A stretch of 64,000 nt of DNA from Tyto alba (taxonomy: Eukaryota > Chordata > Aves > Strigiformes > Tytonidae). The notes beneath the pieces were generated by a model. That model was given only the letters and a program-made list of their open reading frames with translations, was not told where the DNA came from and searched no databases. This document shows positions 23,301 through 34,773 of the stretch, one piece after another. The position numbers were made by a program, and so were the translations under genes. The stretch spans positions 41,330,512 to 41,394,511 of the forward strand of contig NW_024881313.1 of the NCBI RefSeq assembly GCF_018691265.1, given 5' to 3'. The number at the start of each line of letters is the position of its first letter. The first letter of the stretch is position 1.

Positions 23301-26300
23301 AAATATTACTAGCAGACTGAGGTTTGTTCCGGTTCTTTCATGGCTTACATAATAAGGTCGTAACATTTAATATAGTATAAAAACCACTCCAAATTAGGTT
23401 TACTGTCCCAGAAATCTCAGCTGAAATCCATCACTGACCTGTACTCGGACCTGTAGAGATTTCTTCTTTCTCTAAGTCTTGTCGTTCAGGGCATCGCGGC
23501 TCCTCCTCTTGTTTAATCCACGACACAACGTCAGTGGCGTAAGTCTGAAACCCTGCTCATTGGGGAGAATTTACACAATTGAGAAACACTGGAGAAAGAC
23601 GCAAAGCAGGGAAGATTTGTGAGTTCATAAAGACAAGAAACGTGCAGACAAAGCCCCCCGGGGAAGAAGAGACGGGGCAATTCCTGCAGCGGGCGTTTTT
23701 GCCAGGGAATCCTCACCTGCAGCAGGGTCTCTCGGGAGGTCCTCGCCCTCTGCGCCTGGCAGCCCCCCGGCACACGCTTCTCTGCCTGGCTTGGCCTCAC
23801 TTGAAGCCTCGGGCTCACAAAACGCTTGCTCTGCTAAAGGAGAAGATTCACGACAAGCGCATCGTAGCTGCGTAAACTCAGGATTTCACAGCGGTGAACG
23901 CTGCCCTTGTTTTGTTTTTTTTTTTTTTTTTGTTTTCCCCCGCGCCAAGCTCCCGTAAGCTCAGTTTCTTAATGAAACCCGACGGAAAGGTCTAAAAGTC
24001 CCGGTTTGCTACGTACACTGCAAGCCAAGTAAAATGACAGCGGAGCTGACAGGTAGAGCTGCTAACCCTTCGTAAAGAGTAAGGGCAGCCAAGCTCCAAA
24101 GCAGAATGGTTTATTTGTCACGCAAAGAGGTACCACCAAGTGAGAAGGCAAGAAACAGGTCCCTGGGCTGCGCAGCTTCCCCGTACAGCAACAGCACTGC
24201 CAAGGAGTCGTTGCGCTCGCCCGTGTACGCAGAAAAACCACAGAAGAGAAGGGAGGAGGGAAAAAAAAACAAGCCGAGGCCTCTGGATATGCAGGAGGTC
24301 GGACACCGAGACCCCGTGTGGGAAGGCTGCAGGGGACGTGGAGCCGAGGAGCTGCCGCGGCCGCTCCGATCCCCCTGGAGCCAGCGCAGGGCACCCCGTC
24401 CTGCCTCCACGCAGCCGCAGCCCGGAGCAGCCGGCGGCTCCAACCACGGACCCCCGAGACCTCCGCCTCCTCCAGCGTAACCCACTGGCCCCAAAAAGCG
24501 ACTGCTGGCCCACTTCGCACTAGACATTTAACCAGCTTGGAGCCGTCGACGTGAGGAATTTAAGGGAGAATGAAACGTTTCCTGTTCCACACCGCACCGC
24601 TTGGGTGAAAACCAGCCACACGTTCTGCAAACTCCAAAACGGCCGTGGGAAGGGAACGACGAAATACCCGCCCTTACCCGTCAGGATTGGTGGCAAGTCT
24701 GTTCCAAACTTGTGAGCTTTTTATAAAAGATTTGGAATATGTGAGAAGAGGTGAAAAAAAAAAAACAAAAAACCCCACAACCCTGGAAATTAATCCCTCT
24801 GTTTCATTTTCCCTCCGAGGTAAGCAGTTACTCACCTGGGCAGGGCTCTTCGGGAGCTTCTCCAGCCTCCTCCTCCTGCTGATCTGCAGCGTACAACTCT
24901 TCCTCTTGCTTAATATGGATTATGCTGTCTTCTGTTAATAGGAACAAATGGTATTTTAATTCCATACACAAAATAAATTAAAACTCTCATCCCACCCCAG
25001 GCACAGCAGCTCTGTTCTAGCTCACATTCTAGAGGAAACCTCACTTCATTTCAGTTCTAGGTCTCGCTGATCAAAGTCTCTTAAACAGACCTAAAATATT
25101 CGTCACCAACCCCTCAGCAGATGTTTGAGCCTCAGAAACACACAAAATTTGCGTGCAATTGTAATGTCCATTTTGTTGCAGCACCCATTAGCAGTGAAAA
25201 CACGCTCTACGTGGCCCGGGGAGGGGAGAGTGCCACTTGAATTCTCCTTCTCAAGTTTTGTTTCCCTTTTGGCTCTGCCAGAGTTAGGCCATTCCCTTTT
25301 CAGTCACTCTCGGTAAAGCGCACAGCACCTCTGACCCTTCAGAAAAACAGCGAGAGTTACGAATGAAACTGACTGAAAAAAAAAAAAAAGAAAAAGTCTA
25401 TGAAATAAATAAGGAAAAACGGATGGGCTAATGCTCCACACGTTACTTTTATACCTCCGTAACGCAACCAGTGAATCGGAGGAACGCTTCGCACGAGTGT
25501 AAACCCAATTCCCCGGCGCGCCCGTGTGCACGGGGAATAGGAAACGCTCCCGGGAGCCAACCGGTGGCCCGGGAAACCCGGCGGTGGCCCAGCTCGGCAC
25601 TGCGGGCCCGGGCCAGCTGAGAGGGGACCGGGCCAGCTGAGAGGGGACCCGGCCAGCTGCGAGGGGCCCGGGCCAGCTGAGAGGGGACCGGGCCAGCTGA
25701 GAGGGGACCGGGCCAGCTGAGAGGGGCACCGGCCAGCTGAGAGGGGCACCGGCCAGCTGAGAGGGGACCCGGCCAGCTGAGAGGGGACCCGGCCAGCTGA
25801 GAGGGGACCCGGCCAGCTGAGAGGGGACCGGGGCCAGCTGAGAGGGGCCCGGGCCAGCTGAGAGGGGACCCGGGCCAGCTGAGAGGGGGACCGGGCCAGC
25901 TGCGAGGGGGCCCGGCCAGCTGAGAGGGGACCGGGCCAGCTGCGAGGGGACCGGGCCAGCTGAGAGGGGCCCGGGCCAGCTGAGAGGGGCCCGGGCCAGC
26001 TGAGAGGGGACCCGGCCAGCTGAGAGGGGACCCGGGCCAGCTGCGAGGGGACCGGGCCAGCTGAGAGGGGACCCGGCCAGCTGAGAGGGGCCCGGGCCAG
26101 CTGCGAGGGGACCGGGCCAGCTGAGAGGGGCCCGGGCCAGCTGAGAGGGGCCCCGGCCAGCTGCGAGGGGCCCGGGCCAGCTGAGAGGGGACCCGGCCAG
26201 CTGAGAGGGGACCGGGCCAGCTGAGAGGGGACCCGGCCAGCTGAGAGGGGCCCGCGGCTCCGACACCTGCGGCTGCCGGCGGCGGGGCGGGCGGGAGCGG

Positions 26301-27040
26301 GGAGGGCGGGGGTCTGAGGCGGCGTCCCGGTAAGGCGGGCGGGGAGCAGATGCTCAACGCGGCGGGTGCCTCCCCCCCAAAAAGCGCCCCCGGCCGGTGG
26401 GGTTTCGGCGCTCCGCGTCGCCAATGTCCCGAGGCCACTCACCGGTGCCGGTCTCCGCCGGGTCACCGCTCCCGTCCTCGCAGCTCCCACCGCCGCACGG
26501 CCCGTTCCCACCTTCCGCCGGGGCCTGCGCGTCCCGCCGCGGCGCCTCCGGTTCGGCGGGGGCCGGGGGGCGAGGGGCGGCGGGGGCCCGCTGCCCGCCC
26601 GCCCCCTCCCGCTGCGGCCGCTCGCCGGGGCCCTTCCCGCCGGACAGCAGCGTGGGGCAGTTGCTCCTCAGCACGGCGCGGTGCAGGGCCCGCTGCCACC
26701 CGCGCAGCGCCCGCCACTCCCGCTCGCTGAACTGCACCCACACGTCCTCCAGCCCCACCGGCACCCGCCGTGCCCGGGGCCGCGCCGCTTCCCGGCCGCC
26801 GCCGGCCGCCCCTCGCCCGGCCGCCGCCCGCCGGGCCGCCCCGCCGCTCTCCAGCCGCCGCTCCAACGCCTGGAGGCGGCCGCGCAGAGCCAGCGCGGCC
26901 CGCAGCTGCCGCTCCGCCCGCGCCAGGCGGGCTTCCAGGCGGAGCAACCGCGCCGCCACCGCCTCCGCCTCCGCCCGACCGGACCGGGGCCCGGCCATGG
27001 CCGCCACCGCCTCCGCCCGACCGGACCGGGGCCCGGCCAT
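20367..27040 (-). CDS. KRAB C2H2 zinc-finger gene (five exons)
   Basis: Minus-strand exons 27040-26443, 24931-24836, 23830-23717, 23552-23439 and 21382-20367 all join in phase 1 with GT-AG sites (for example CACCG|GTGAGT and TGTTTCAG) and give 645 aa. Residues 27-65 form an Arg/Leu-rich coiled coil and 93-133 a KRAB-A module (LEDVWVQFSEREW ... WQRALHRAV), both in the same exon. Exons 2 and 4 carry IKQEEE motifs. Three good C2H2 fingers sit at 543-565, 571-593 and 599-621, joined by TGERPY and SGEGLF linkers, after several Cys/His remnants of lost fingers. It is probably a nuclear sequence-specific regulator. Two in-frame ATGs, 27040 and 26998, lie in a tandem duplication, so the start is uncertain by 14 residues. 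No clear poly(A) signal was found. Confidence 0.8.
25605..26250. repeat. 20-bp minisatellite in intron 1 of the KRAB zinc-finger gene
   Basis: Thirty-two copies of a 20-bp unit around GGGCCAGCTGAGAGGGGACC. Each copy has the palindromic E-box CAGCTG. On the gene's strand each copy reads CCCCTCTCAGCTGG, like a 3' splice acceptor. All three minus-strand frames stay open, giving spurious proteins of 320-384 residues. Confidence 0.95.
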
Positions 27041-27171
27041 GGCCGCCACCGCCGCCGCTCCCGGGGCCGCCGCCGCCGCCGCCGCCGCTCCGCCCCGCCC
27101 CGCGCCGCGCACTGCGGCGCCCCCCAGCGGGAGGGCCCGGGGCGGGGAGCGCGGGGCCGGAAGTGCGCGGG

Positions 27172-28290
27172 AAAGGGGGGGGGGGGGGGGGGGGGGGCGG
27201 AACGGGGAGAGGGGGGGGTCCCCTCGGAGCTGTGGGGGGTGAGGGCGGTCCTCTCAGTGCGGATCGGGGTGCCCTCAATGCAGATCGGGGTCCCCTCAAT
27301 GCGGATCGGGGTCCCCTCGGAGCTGGGGGGGAGGTGGGGGTCTTCTCAGTGCGGATCGGGGTCCCCTCGGAGCTGGGGGGGAGGTGGGGGTCCTCTCAGT
27401 GCGGATCGGGGTCCCCTCAATGCAGATCGGGGTCCCCCTGGAGCCGGGAAGGAGGGGGGCCCCTTGGAGCTGCGAGGGCAGTGGGGGGCCCCTCGGAGGT
27501 GGGAGAGACCGGGCATCCTCTCGGAGCCAGGAAAAACTGGGGGTTCTCTCAGAGCTGGGAGGGACTGGGGATCCTCTCAGTGAGGATCGGGGTCCCCTCG
27601 GGGCTGGGGGAGCGGTGGGGGTCCTCTCAGTGCAGAGCGGGGTCCCTGCGGAGCCAGGAGGGCGGTGGGGGTTCTCTCAGTGCGGATCGGGGTCCCCTTG
27701 GAGATGGGGGGGGCAGTGGGGATCCTCTCAGTGCGGATTGGGGTCCCTTCAGTGTGGATCGGGGTCCCCTCAGAGTTGGGAGGGAGCGGGGTCCCGTTGG
27801 AGTTGGGGGGGGGGGGATCCTCTCAGTGCGGATCGGGATCCCCTCAGAGCCAGGGGGGGAGCAGGGACCCTCTCAGTGTGGATTGGGGTCCCTTCAAAGC
27901 CGGAGGGGGTTGAGGTCCCCTCAGAGCTGGGGGAGACCGGGGTTCTCTTAGTGCAGATGGGTCCCCGCTGAGCCGGGGTGGGAGCGGAGATCCTCTTAGT
28001 GTGGGTTGGGGTCCCCACAGAGCTGGGGGGGGCAGGGACCCTCTTAGTGCAGAGTGGGGTCCCCTCAGAGCTAGGAGGGAAAGGGGATCCTCTCAGAGGT
28101 GGGAGGGTCGGGGTCCCCTCAGAGCTAGGAGGGATTGGGGACCCTCTCAGAGGTGGGAAGGATCAGGGATCCTCCGAGCTGGGAGGGATCAGGGTCCCCT
28201 CAGAGCCAGGAGAGATCTGGGATAGTTTCGGAGCTGGGAGGGATCGTGGATCCTCTCAGAGCCGTGAGGGACCAGCAGCTCCTGAGAGCT
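27172..28290. repeat. G-run and 'gatcggggtcccctc' minisatellite
   Basis: A pure G-run at about 27174-27197 is followed by irregular units of about 30-55 bp built from GTGCGGATCGGGGTCCCCTC and GGAGCTGGGGGGGAGGTGGG. It lies directly upstream of the first exon of the minus-strand KRAB zinc-finger gene. Long open frames here are repeat translations. Confidence 0.9.
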
Positions 28291-28920
28291 ATGGGGGCAC
28301 AGGATCCTCGGAGCCACGAGGGATCAGGATCCCCTCGGAGCGCTGGGGGCTCAGGATCCCCTCGGAGCCGTGAGGGTGCAGGATCCCCTCGGAGCTGTGA
28401 GGGTGCAGGATCCCCTCGGAGCGCTGGGGGCTCAGGATCCCCTTGGAGCACTGGGGGCTCAGGATCCCCTTGGAGCCGTGAGGGTGCAGGATCCCCTCGG
28501 AGCGCTGGGGGCTCAGGATCCCCTTGGAGCACTGGGGGCTCAGGATCCCATTGGAGCTGTGAGGGTGCAGGATCCCCTCGGAGCGCTGGGGGCTCAGGAT
28601 CCCCTCGGAGCTGTGAGGGTGCAGGATCCCCACGGAGCCGTGAGGGTGCAGGATCCCCTCGGAGCACTGGGGGCTCAGGATCCCCTCGGAGCTGTGAGGG
28701 TGCAGGATCCCCTCGGAGCGCTGGGGGCTCAGGATCCCCTCGGAGCCGTGAGGGTGCAGGATCCCCTCGGAGCACTGGGGGCTCAGGATCCCCACGGAGC
28801 CGTGAGGGTGCAGGATCCCCATGGAGCCGTGAGGGTGCAGGATCCCCTCGGAGCTGTGAGGGTGCAGGATCCCCTCGGAGCGCTGGGGGCTCAGGATCCC
28901 CTCGGAGCCGTGAGGGCCCA
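28291..28920. repeat. 27-bp minisatellite (GAGCCGTGAGGGTGCAGGAT type)
   Basis: About 22 units of 27 bp alternate between GAGCCGTGAGGGTGCAGG and GAGCGCTGGGGGCTCAGG, each followed by ATCCCCTCG. Because 27 is divisible by three, frames stay open and give nine-residue repeats such as GSPRSREGA. There is no sign that they are coding. Confidence 0.95.
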
Positions 28921-29196
28921 TCCTGGCCCACCATGCCGGGGTCTCTGTGCTTCACCACGCCGTGGCTCCCGGTGCCGCCGTGGCTCCCGGTGCCGCCGTG
29001 GCCCTGGGGTCGGGTGGTGGGACCGCCGTGGGGTGCAGCCTGGCCCTGGGCCGCGGTTTGTGGGGTGCTGCTCCGCCGACGTGCTGGGGGGGGAGCTCCC
29101 CGGGGAGGTCACCCTCCTCATGGCCCCAACCGCAGCCCCCCCCCCAGCCCTCCTGGTCCCCACCAGCACCAGCAGCAGCTCACGTCTCGGGCACGT

Positions 29197-29349
29197 TGCG
29201 CAAGCGAACACAAAGCTGAAGGGGTTGGAAGCCTTCGTTGGGTCTTGTGCACAGCGTACGCCCTCCACGGGGAAATTCAGTAAATTCAGGTCGTCCGGAA
29301 GCATCTGGATCTCCACCGCGGGTGTTCCCCCCCCCAGAGCCACCTCCAC
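29197..29349 (-). other. Candidate exon of an unidentified gene
   Basis: On the minus strand a 153-nt open segment has an acceptor-like CCCAACCTAG before it and a good donor GAGAC|GTGAGC after it. It reads EIQMLPDDLNLLNFPVEGV and then PFSFVFACATCP, which is not low-complexity, unlike everything around it. I do not recognise the family and could not find neighbouring exons with matching phase. It could also be a chance frame. Confidence 0.3.
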
Positions 29350-32300
29350 CTAGGTTGGGTGACACCCCCGCCCTCCCCTCCATGAGCTGACAGCCGCTGT
29401 GCGACCCGCAGTCTACTCGGGCTCCCCGCCTCGCCTCATCCTCCTCATCCGGCGCATTTGCTGAACTGTCTGGCCACCAGCTGTGCGAAACGGGGGGCCC
29501 CCCCCCCCCCCCCCTCACCCTAAGGGGTGACCAGAACCACGAAGCTCACCGTTCGCTTGCTAACATGACGGTGTGGCTGCTGAGCGCGTTCTCGCTGCGG
29601 GCAGGTCTCGGGATGGCGTGGAGTCACGCCGCAGGAACCGGGTGTCCGACCTGCGGGACGACGCGCTGCGCTTACCTGCCGCCTTTAACTCTTGCCTGGG
29701 TGCCCCACGGCCACCGGGAACCTGCTCCTGGGCCACGGGAGGCTGGTGGGCTCGTGCTGCTCCTGGGGACATTCCGCTGGGATGCTCCACGGGCCCGCGC
29801 TAAGGGTGGCTGGGGCAGAATTCCCCTCCCGTGCTCAGAAAGGATCAGGCCCATCCCAGGAAGGGACAGAAAGGGGCTTGAAGCGCCTGACAAGGGTGTT
29901 AGGTGACACGTATTGTGACAGGTACCTGGCTCGGGTCCTCTTGGGGAGAGCCAGGCTGCCCGAGCGTGGCTTCTCTGCGCTCCCATGCGGTGTTCTTGTC
30001 TCGAGTTTGATCCTTACGTAATGGGTGCGGGAGAGCCGGCGTACCTCTCGGAAATGCAGCGTCCCACGGGCTGCAAAGGATCCCTACCTCTGCTTGGCAA
30101 GACACAGAGAGGCTTTTATAAACAAAAATCTGAAGTCATAAAGCAATTACAAAAGCACAGAGTTGCTCTAACAACGGCAAGTACTTGCAAAATGAACAAA
30201 CAGAAGCCCGAGCTGCTCTTGAGGGAAATAGTTCGCATTTGTCAGAACTTGAGAATCCAATAAGACATTGCTGTCCTGAGTGCACCTGGGTCAGTTTATT
30301 TTTTTTCCTCTCTCTTTTTCCGTGCATGACTTTGCCTTCTTTTGTGAAGAGTATCTCAGCTTATATATCTGGCTTTGCAGTGGAGGCTGCTGTCCCACTC
30401 CAGCTAAGCCAGAGAGCCCAAGTGACAGAAAGTCGGGAAAAAGTTGCACGCTGAGAAGCGTCACCCAAGGGTGACAAAAGCCCAGCGCTTGTTCATGGAA
30501 GGTGGAGCGACTCCACGGTGCATTGCAGGGCGGGTGTAGACCTTGTGCTCACACAAAATTCCCTCCTTCCCCCCTACTCTTGCTGCTGCTCTTTCCTGTA
30601 AGCATCACATTATCCGTGCAGGGGGAGGATTCCTCTTCTTAGTCTTGGAAAAGCAGCGCATTTCTCTGTCAAGTGACATTTCTTCTTGGATTCTGGGCTG
30701 AATTTTTGCAACTGAAGCAGCACGAATCTCAAAATAGCTCTGAAATTTGTTATAAAAATACATATTTGTCTCGGAAATACAGGGGAGTTGGGCTAGGATA
30801 CGGAAACTATGACTCACTGTGCAAAATACTGCTTCAGCTGGATTATAAACGGCAGCATCAAGAAGTGATGAAACATGGAGCACACCAAGTGCTTCTGTTG
30901 CGCAGACAGCGGTTAACATATGAAATCTCCCAGTGAAAAAGGGGAGTGCTGCTGAGATGGCCTAACCCTCCCCAGCTCACGTGCCTGAAACGCCCGTCTT
31001 TTCGCTATCTGAACACCAGTTCCAGCAGCTGCGGCTCCAGAGACGCCTCTCAGCTGTGAACACAGCATCAGAGGCCATTCAGCTTCTTAATTGTCTTTTA
31101 ACTAATGGTTAAAACCCAAAAGTCTAATAATAATGAAGTGGTAGGAGGTCAGCACTGGAACACACACAACGATAGCGCAGCAGGGAGGAGAGATGGCAAC
31201 GTGGCAGGACTTTGATGTTTCCTGCCTTTGTCCTTTCTCAAGACACAGAAACAGCCCAGAAAAGGCTCCTGTAGTTGTGCGTGTGCAGAATAATCTAGGA
31301 GTGCTGCTGAAGCGACCCTGGCTAAGATCCGGGATGTTCTGGTCACCGGGGAATCGGTGGCAAGTGCCCCTCTGCGGCTCTGTGTGGCCAGCCCTTCCCA
31401 TCTTCGTCCCAGAACACAGCCAGCTCTTCTGGGCTCGGCCGGGCCCGACCCGCAACGACTGCAACGCTGCGGTTGCCGAAAACTCTCTGCTGGCAGCAGG
31501 ATCGATGTGCTCAGCCTGCAGGACGGGAATTGTACCATGAGCTTACTTACACCCTATTTTTAGATATCCTTACCATTCACGGCCCGTTTGGATCTCAGAT
31601 ACACACAGGGAAATCAATTATCCTGCTCAGGTTCTACCACAATATCAAAAAAAAAAAAAAGAAAAAAACAATGAAAACCCACTCAATTATTTTTTCTGTT
31701 TCAAGGTAGACTTTTGTCTCTCCATCCGTAAGCGACGACAGTACAAACTGCCACTTATTGTCAGGTAAAATGATTTAAAAAAAAAAAGGCCAAAAAAAGA
31801 AGCACTTAGAACTTCACAGCTTTAATCTGCTCAAGTTTAATGTCACTGTTATTAAAAATCAAGTATCTACTGCTGCAAATTTAACTGGGATTTTACAAAC
31901 AGACAGAAACAAGTTCCCTGCCTTGAAGGCTCACAGTCTAAGTAGTAAAAGTGTAAAACAAAGAAGCAGTTTAACCGGAGTTGGTAGGAAACCACTGGAG
32001 AACTGATTAGTTTACCTGCTTATCGGAGAAGACCCAAACTGCTCGTCTGGGTATCAGACGCCCCGTACTGCCAACGGCCAGGAGACTCCTTCAGCCCGCC
32101 CAACAGCCCAACAGCAGAGAAAAACTGGTCCCTGTTTGCTGCTTTATGCCCACGAACGGCCACAGAGCACTGAGAAGTGGCAAAACGCAGAACCCTCTGC
32201 CCTCACAGGTTTCTTATTCGGGGAAAAAAAAAAAAAAAAAAACCAAAAAAAAAAACCAAACATGCACCGCGAGGGGCTCACCACACACAGACCTACTCCG

Positions 32301-32394
32301 ACACGTCGGGAGCAATGAAATTAAAGCCCGAAGTGGCCGGGCTGAAGCGGGCGTGGGAGGGCTCCTGCCTGACGGCAGCGCAGGTGACAACGGA
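29350..32394. other. Noncoding stretch
   Basis: Mixed composition, with a C-run at 29500-29514 and A-runs near 31650 and 31770. Frames are short and overlapping, and none shows a finger, KRAB, THAP or retroviral motif. I see nothing further that I can name. Confidence 0.45.
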
Positions 32395-32587
32395 CCTGGA
32401 AACAGGTTCAGTGGCCCTGGGTGCCCGGAGGAGCTGTGGGTGCCCCCTCCCTGGAAGGGTTCCAGGCCAGGTTGGACGGGGCTGGGAGCCCCCTGGGCTG
32501 GGGGAAGGGGGCCCTGCCCGGGGCAGGGGGGGGCACTGAATGGTCTTCAATGTCCCTCCGAGCCCAAACCATTCGAGGGTTCTATAA
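32395..32587 (+). mobile_element. CR1 LINE 3' end
   Basis: About 190 bp reads in CR1 sense: 'gtgccccctccctggaaggg', 'ccaggttggacggggctggg', then the CR1 terminus resembling 'ccctccgagcccaaaccatt' and 'ttctataag'. It is a short, heavily 5'-truncated copy in the opposite orientation to the one at 5062. An A-rich (A)n/CCAAAAA tract sits just upstream at 32223-32259. Confidence 0.85.
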
Positions 32588-33138
32588 GAGACCTCACTCC
32601 TTGGCCAAATGAGTTTCCAGACTAAAACCCCCGCTACAGCAGCCAGAGGAACATCTCTGCGGCTGAGAGGATGAGCCAGCCACCTGCACCCCCCCCTTGG
32701 CAGACACTTTGGGGCCAGGAGGCAATGGGAGGGGTTTCCAAAGCCCAATTAGCGATGAGGAAAACGAGCAGCAGGTTTAAAACAGGCCAAGCACCCTTGA
32801 AGTAGCACCACGTATTTGGGCAAATTGTTAAACGCGTTTCAGGTGCTGGGCGTTTTTTTCTTACCCGTTTGGGATCCGATGAAAGCTGACCCCCAAGAAC
32901 AAAAAACATCCGCGCTCCGAGCTACCAGGAGGAGAGGGAGATGAAGGCAATAAGGAAGTACAAAGAAAAGAAGTGTTAATGTACGGGCAGTCAGCAGGAA
33001 GCAAACCCAACACTCAGGTCGGCCTGGGGGTCCAGCTGTGCCCCACCGCTGGTTTACAAGTGATTTCCCCATTCAGTTCTGCTGGGAGTGCCGGAGAGGT
33101 ATGAGGAGGAGTTTGGGCGATGCCACCTCCTTTGGGTG
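32588..33138. other. Noncoding flank of a solo LTR
   Basis: No exon or named repeat seen. The sequence is ordinary unique DNA between the CR1 fragment and the LTR at 33139. Confidence 0.4.
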
Positions 33139-34208
33139 TGTCGTGGTTTGAGCTGGGTCAGCAGCCAACCACAATGCAGCAGCTCTCTCTCCCTTCCCCT
33201 CCGGCAATGAGAAGGGACAGAGAGCCAGGCTTGGGGTTCGAGATAGGACTGGGATGGGGGAAATTCCCCTTTATGATCACAAGCAAAAGGCAGACTCGTT
33301 AGGGGAAGAAAAAAAGAACATACATTTATTACAGACACTAACAACACATAACAGAGTAGGACAGTGAGAAGCATTGCCACATCTTGAGAACACCTTCCCC
33401 CCACCCCTCCCTTCTTCCCGGGCTCAGTTCTGCTCCCGATATCTCTACCTCCTCCCCCAGTGGCGCAGGGGCAGGGAATGGGGGGTGCAGGCAGCGCTGC
33501 CACTTCCTTCATCTTCAGTGAGGGGAGTGTCCAAAACTTGTTCCCCCTGCTCCATCGTGGTCCCCCTCTCACAGCAGACAGTCCTCCACAAACTTTCTCT
33601 GACATGAATTCCTCTCACGGGCCGCAGCGTTCCCCACACTGCTCCGTCATGGGTCACTAACTTCCTCCGACTGGATTCCCTCCCACGGCTGCAGCCCTTC
33701 CCAAGCTGCTCCGGCGTGGGACTCCCCCGCATGCTGCAATCCTCCCAGCACTGAATTACAGCAGCGGGGCTGCCTTTTCCCACAAGATCCTGGCCTTCTT
33801 CGGGCACAGCACCTTGATCAACCCGGTGGAAGCCACAGGCCACAAATCAATGTCTGCCCCACCGTAGATCTCCATGGGTGGCAGGGGGGGCCGCCCTGCC
33901 GTCTCACCACAGGATACAGGGGGGTCTCTGCTCCGGCACACCTCCCCCCTCCTTTCTCCCTCCGTTCCTCCACTGACCTTGGTGTTCATGCAGCTGCCCC
34001 AACTCCTCCTCACCAGTCCCACTGCTCCTCACCACGTCCCTTCTTAAATACGTTATCGCAGAGGCGCAGCCGATTGGCTCAATTTCCCAAACAGAAGTGG
34101 AGCTGACGTGGAGCTGGGGGAGCTTCGAGAAGCTTCTCACAGGGGGTTCGCCCCGATAGCCCCCTCCCCTGCCACCAAAAAACCCCACCACTCACTCAAC
34201 CCAGGACA
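33139..34208 (-). mobile_element. Solo LTR, ~1.07 kb, copy 1
   Basis: It starts TGTCGTGGTTTGAGC and ends CCCAGGACA on the plus strand. On the minus strand it has a promoter (CCAAT at 34077-34073, TATTTAAG at 34050-34043) and AATAAA at 33330-33325, so it is transcribed leftward. It is highly similar over its full length to 36520-37592 in the same orientation. The flanks GGGTG and TGTGG do not match, so either the target duplication has decayed or the insertion site has been rearranged. Confidence 0.85.
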
Positions 34209-34773
34209 TGTGGCGTACCACCGCCGCCAAGAAGAAAAGGGCAGTGGTGCCAAGGTGAATCCCAATCCTGCTTCGCCTGGATCTTCGGGATAAATTGCCA
34301 GAGAGCCCTTAACGCTGAGCAGCAGCCTCTCTCCCGCCTCCTCCCGGGGCTGCACAGCCTGGGAGCTGTGCGGCAGAGCTTTCCTCGCGCTGCGCGTGGC
34401 CGCACAGTTCCTCTCGCGCGGGTCGATCTTCTCGTGCCGGAGGAGGTGCCGCTTTCGGGGTGAGGCGCTTTGGGCGCTCGCTGCGCCGGTGCGGCCTCTC
34501 CCCTGCGTGGATCCTCTGATGCCGGATCGGTCGGAGGGCTGGCTGAAGGTCTTCCCACGCTACGAGCACCAAAGGACCCCTCCGCTCCGCCCCGAGTGCA
34601 CCCGCTGGAGGATGACGAGGGGTTTCTTTCGGGAGAAGCGCCCCCGACACTTGTCGCGCCTGTAAGGCCGTGCCCGGGGGTGGCCCCTCCGACCTGGCTC
34701 GCAGGCGCCGTCGGTGTCGACGCTTTTCTCGCCCGTGGCTGGGACGCAGGCGCCGGCTTTTGCAATCCGGTTC
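34209..34773 (-). pseudogene. C2H2 zinc-finger exon remnant
   Basis: The minus strand retains pieces of fingers: FSQPSDRS, then after a frame change IRHQRIHAGERPHRRSERPK, then after another change RHLLRHEKID. The HQRIHxGERPxR finger-linker signature is clear, but Cys ligands are lost and at least two frameshifts are needed to read it. It is bounded exactly by solo LTRs on both sides. It may be the finger exon of the decayed KRAB gene at 38.2-38.8 kb on the same strand. Confidence 0.6.

Noticed and set aside
25304..26511. Minus-strand frames of 320-384 residues with repeating Gly-Pro-Leu-Ser-Ala
   Set aside because: Translation of the 20-bp minisatellite. All three frames are open, which is expected for a stop-free unit not divisible by three.
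28291..28920. Regular 27-bp array as a possible CRISPR
   Set aside because: Units are contiguous without unique spacers, in a vertebrate genome; it is a minisatellite.
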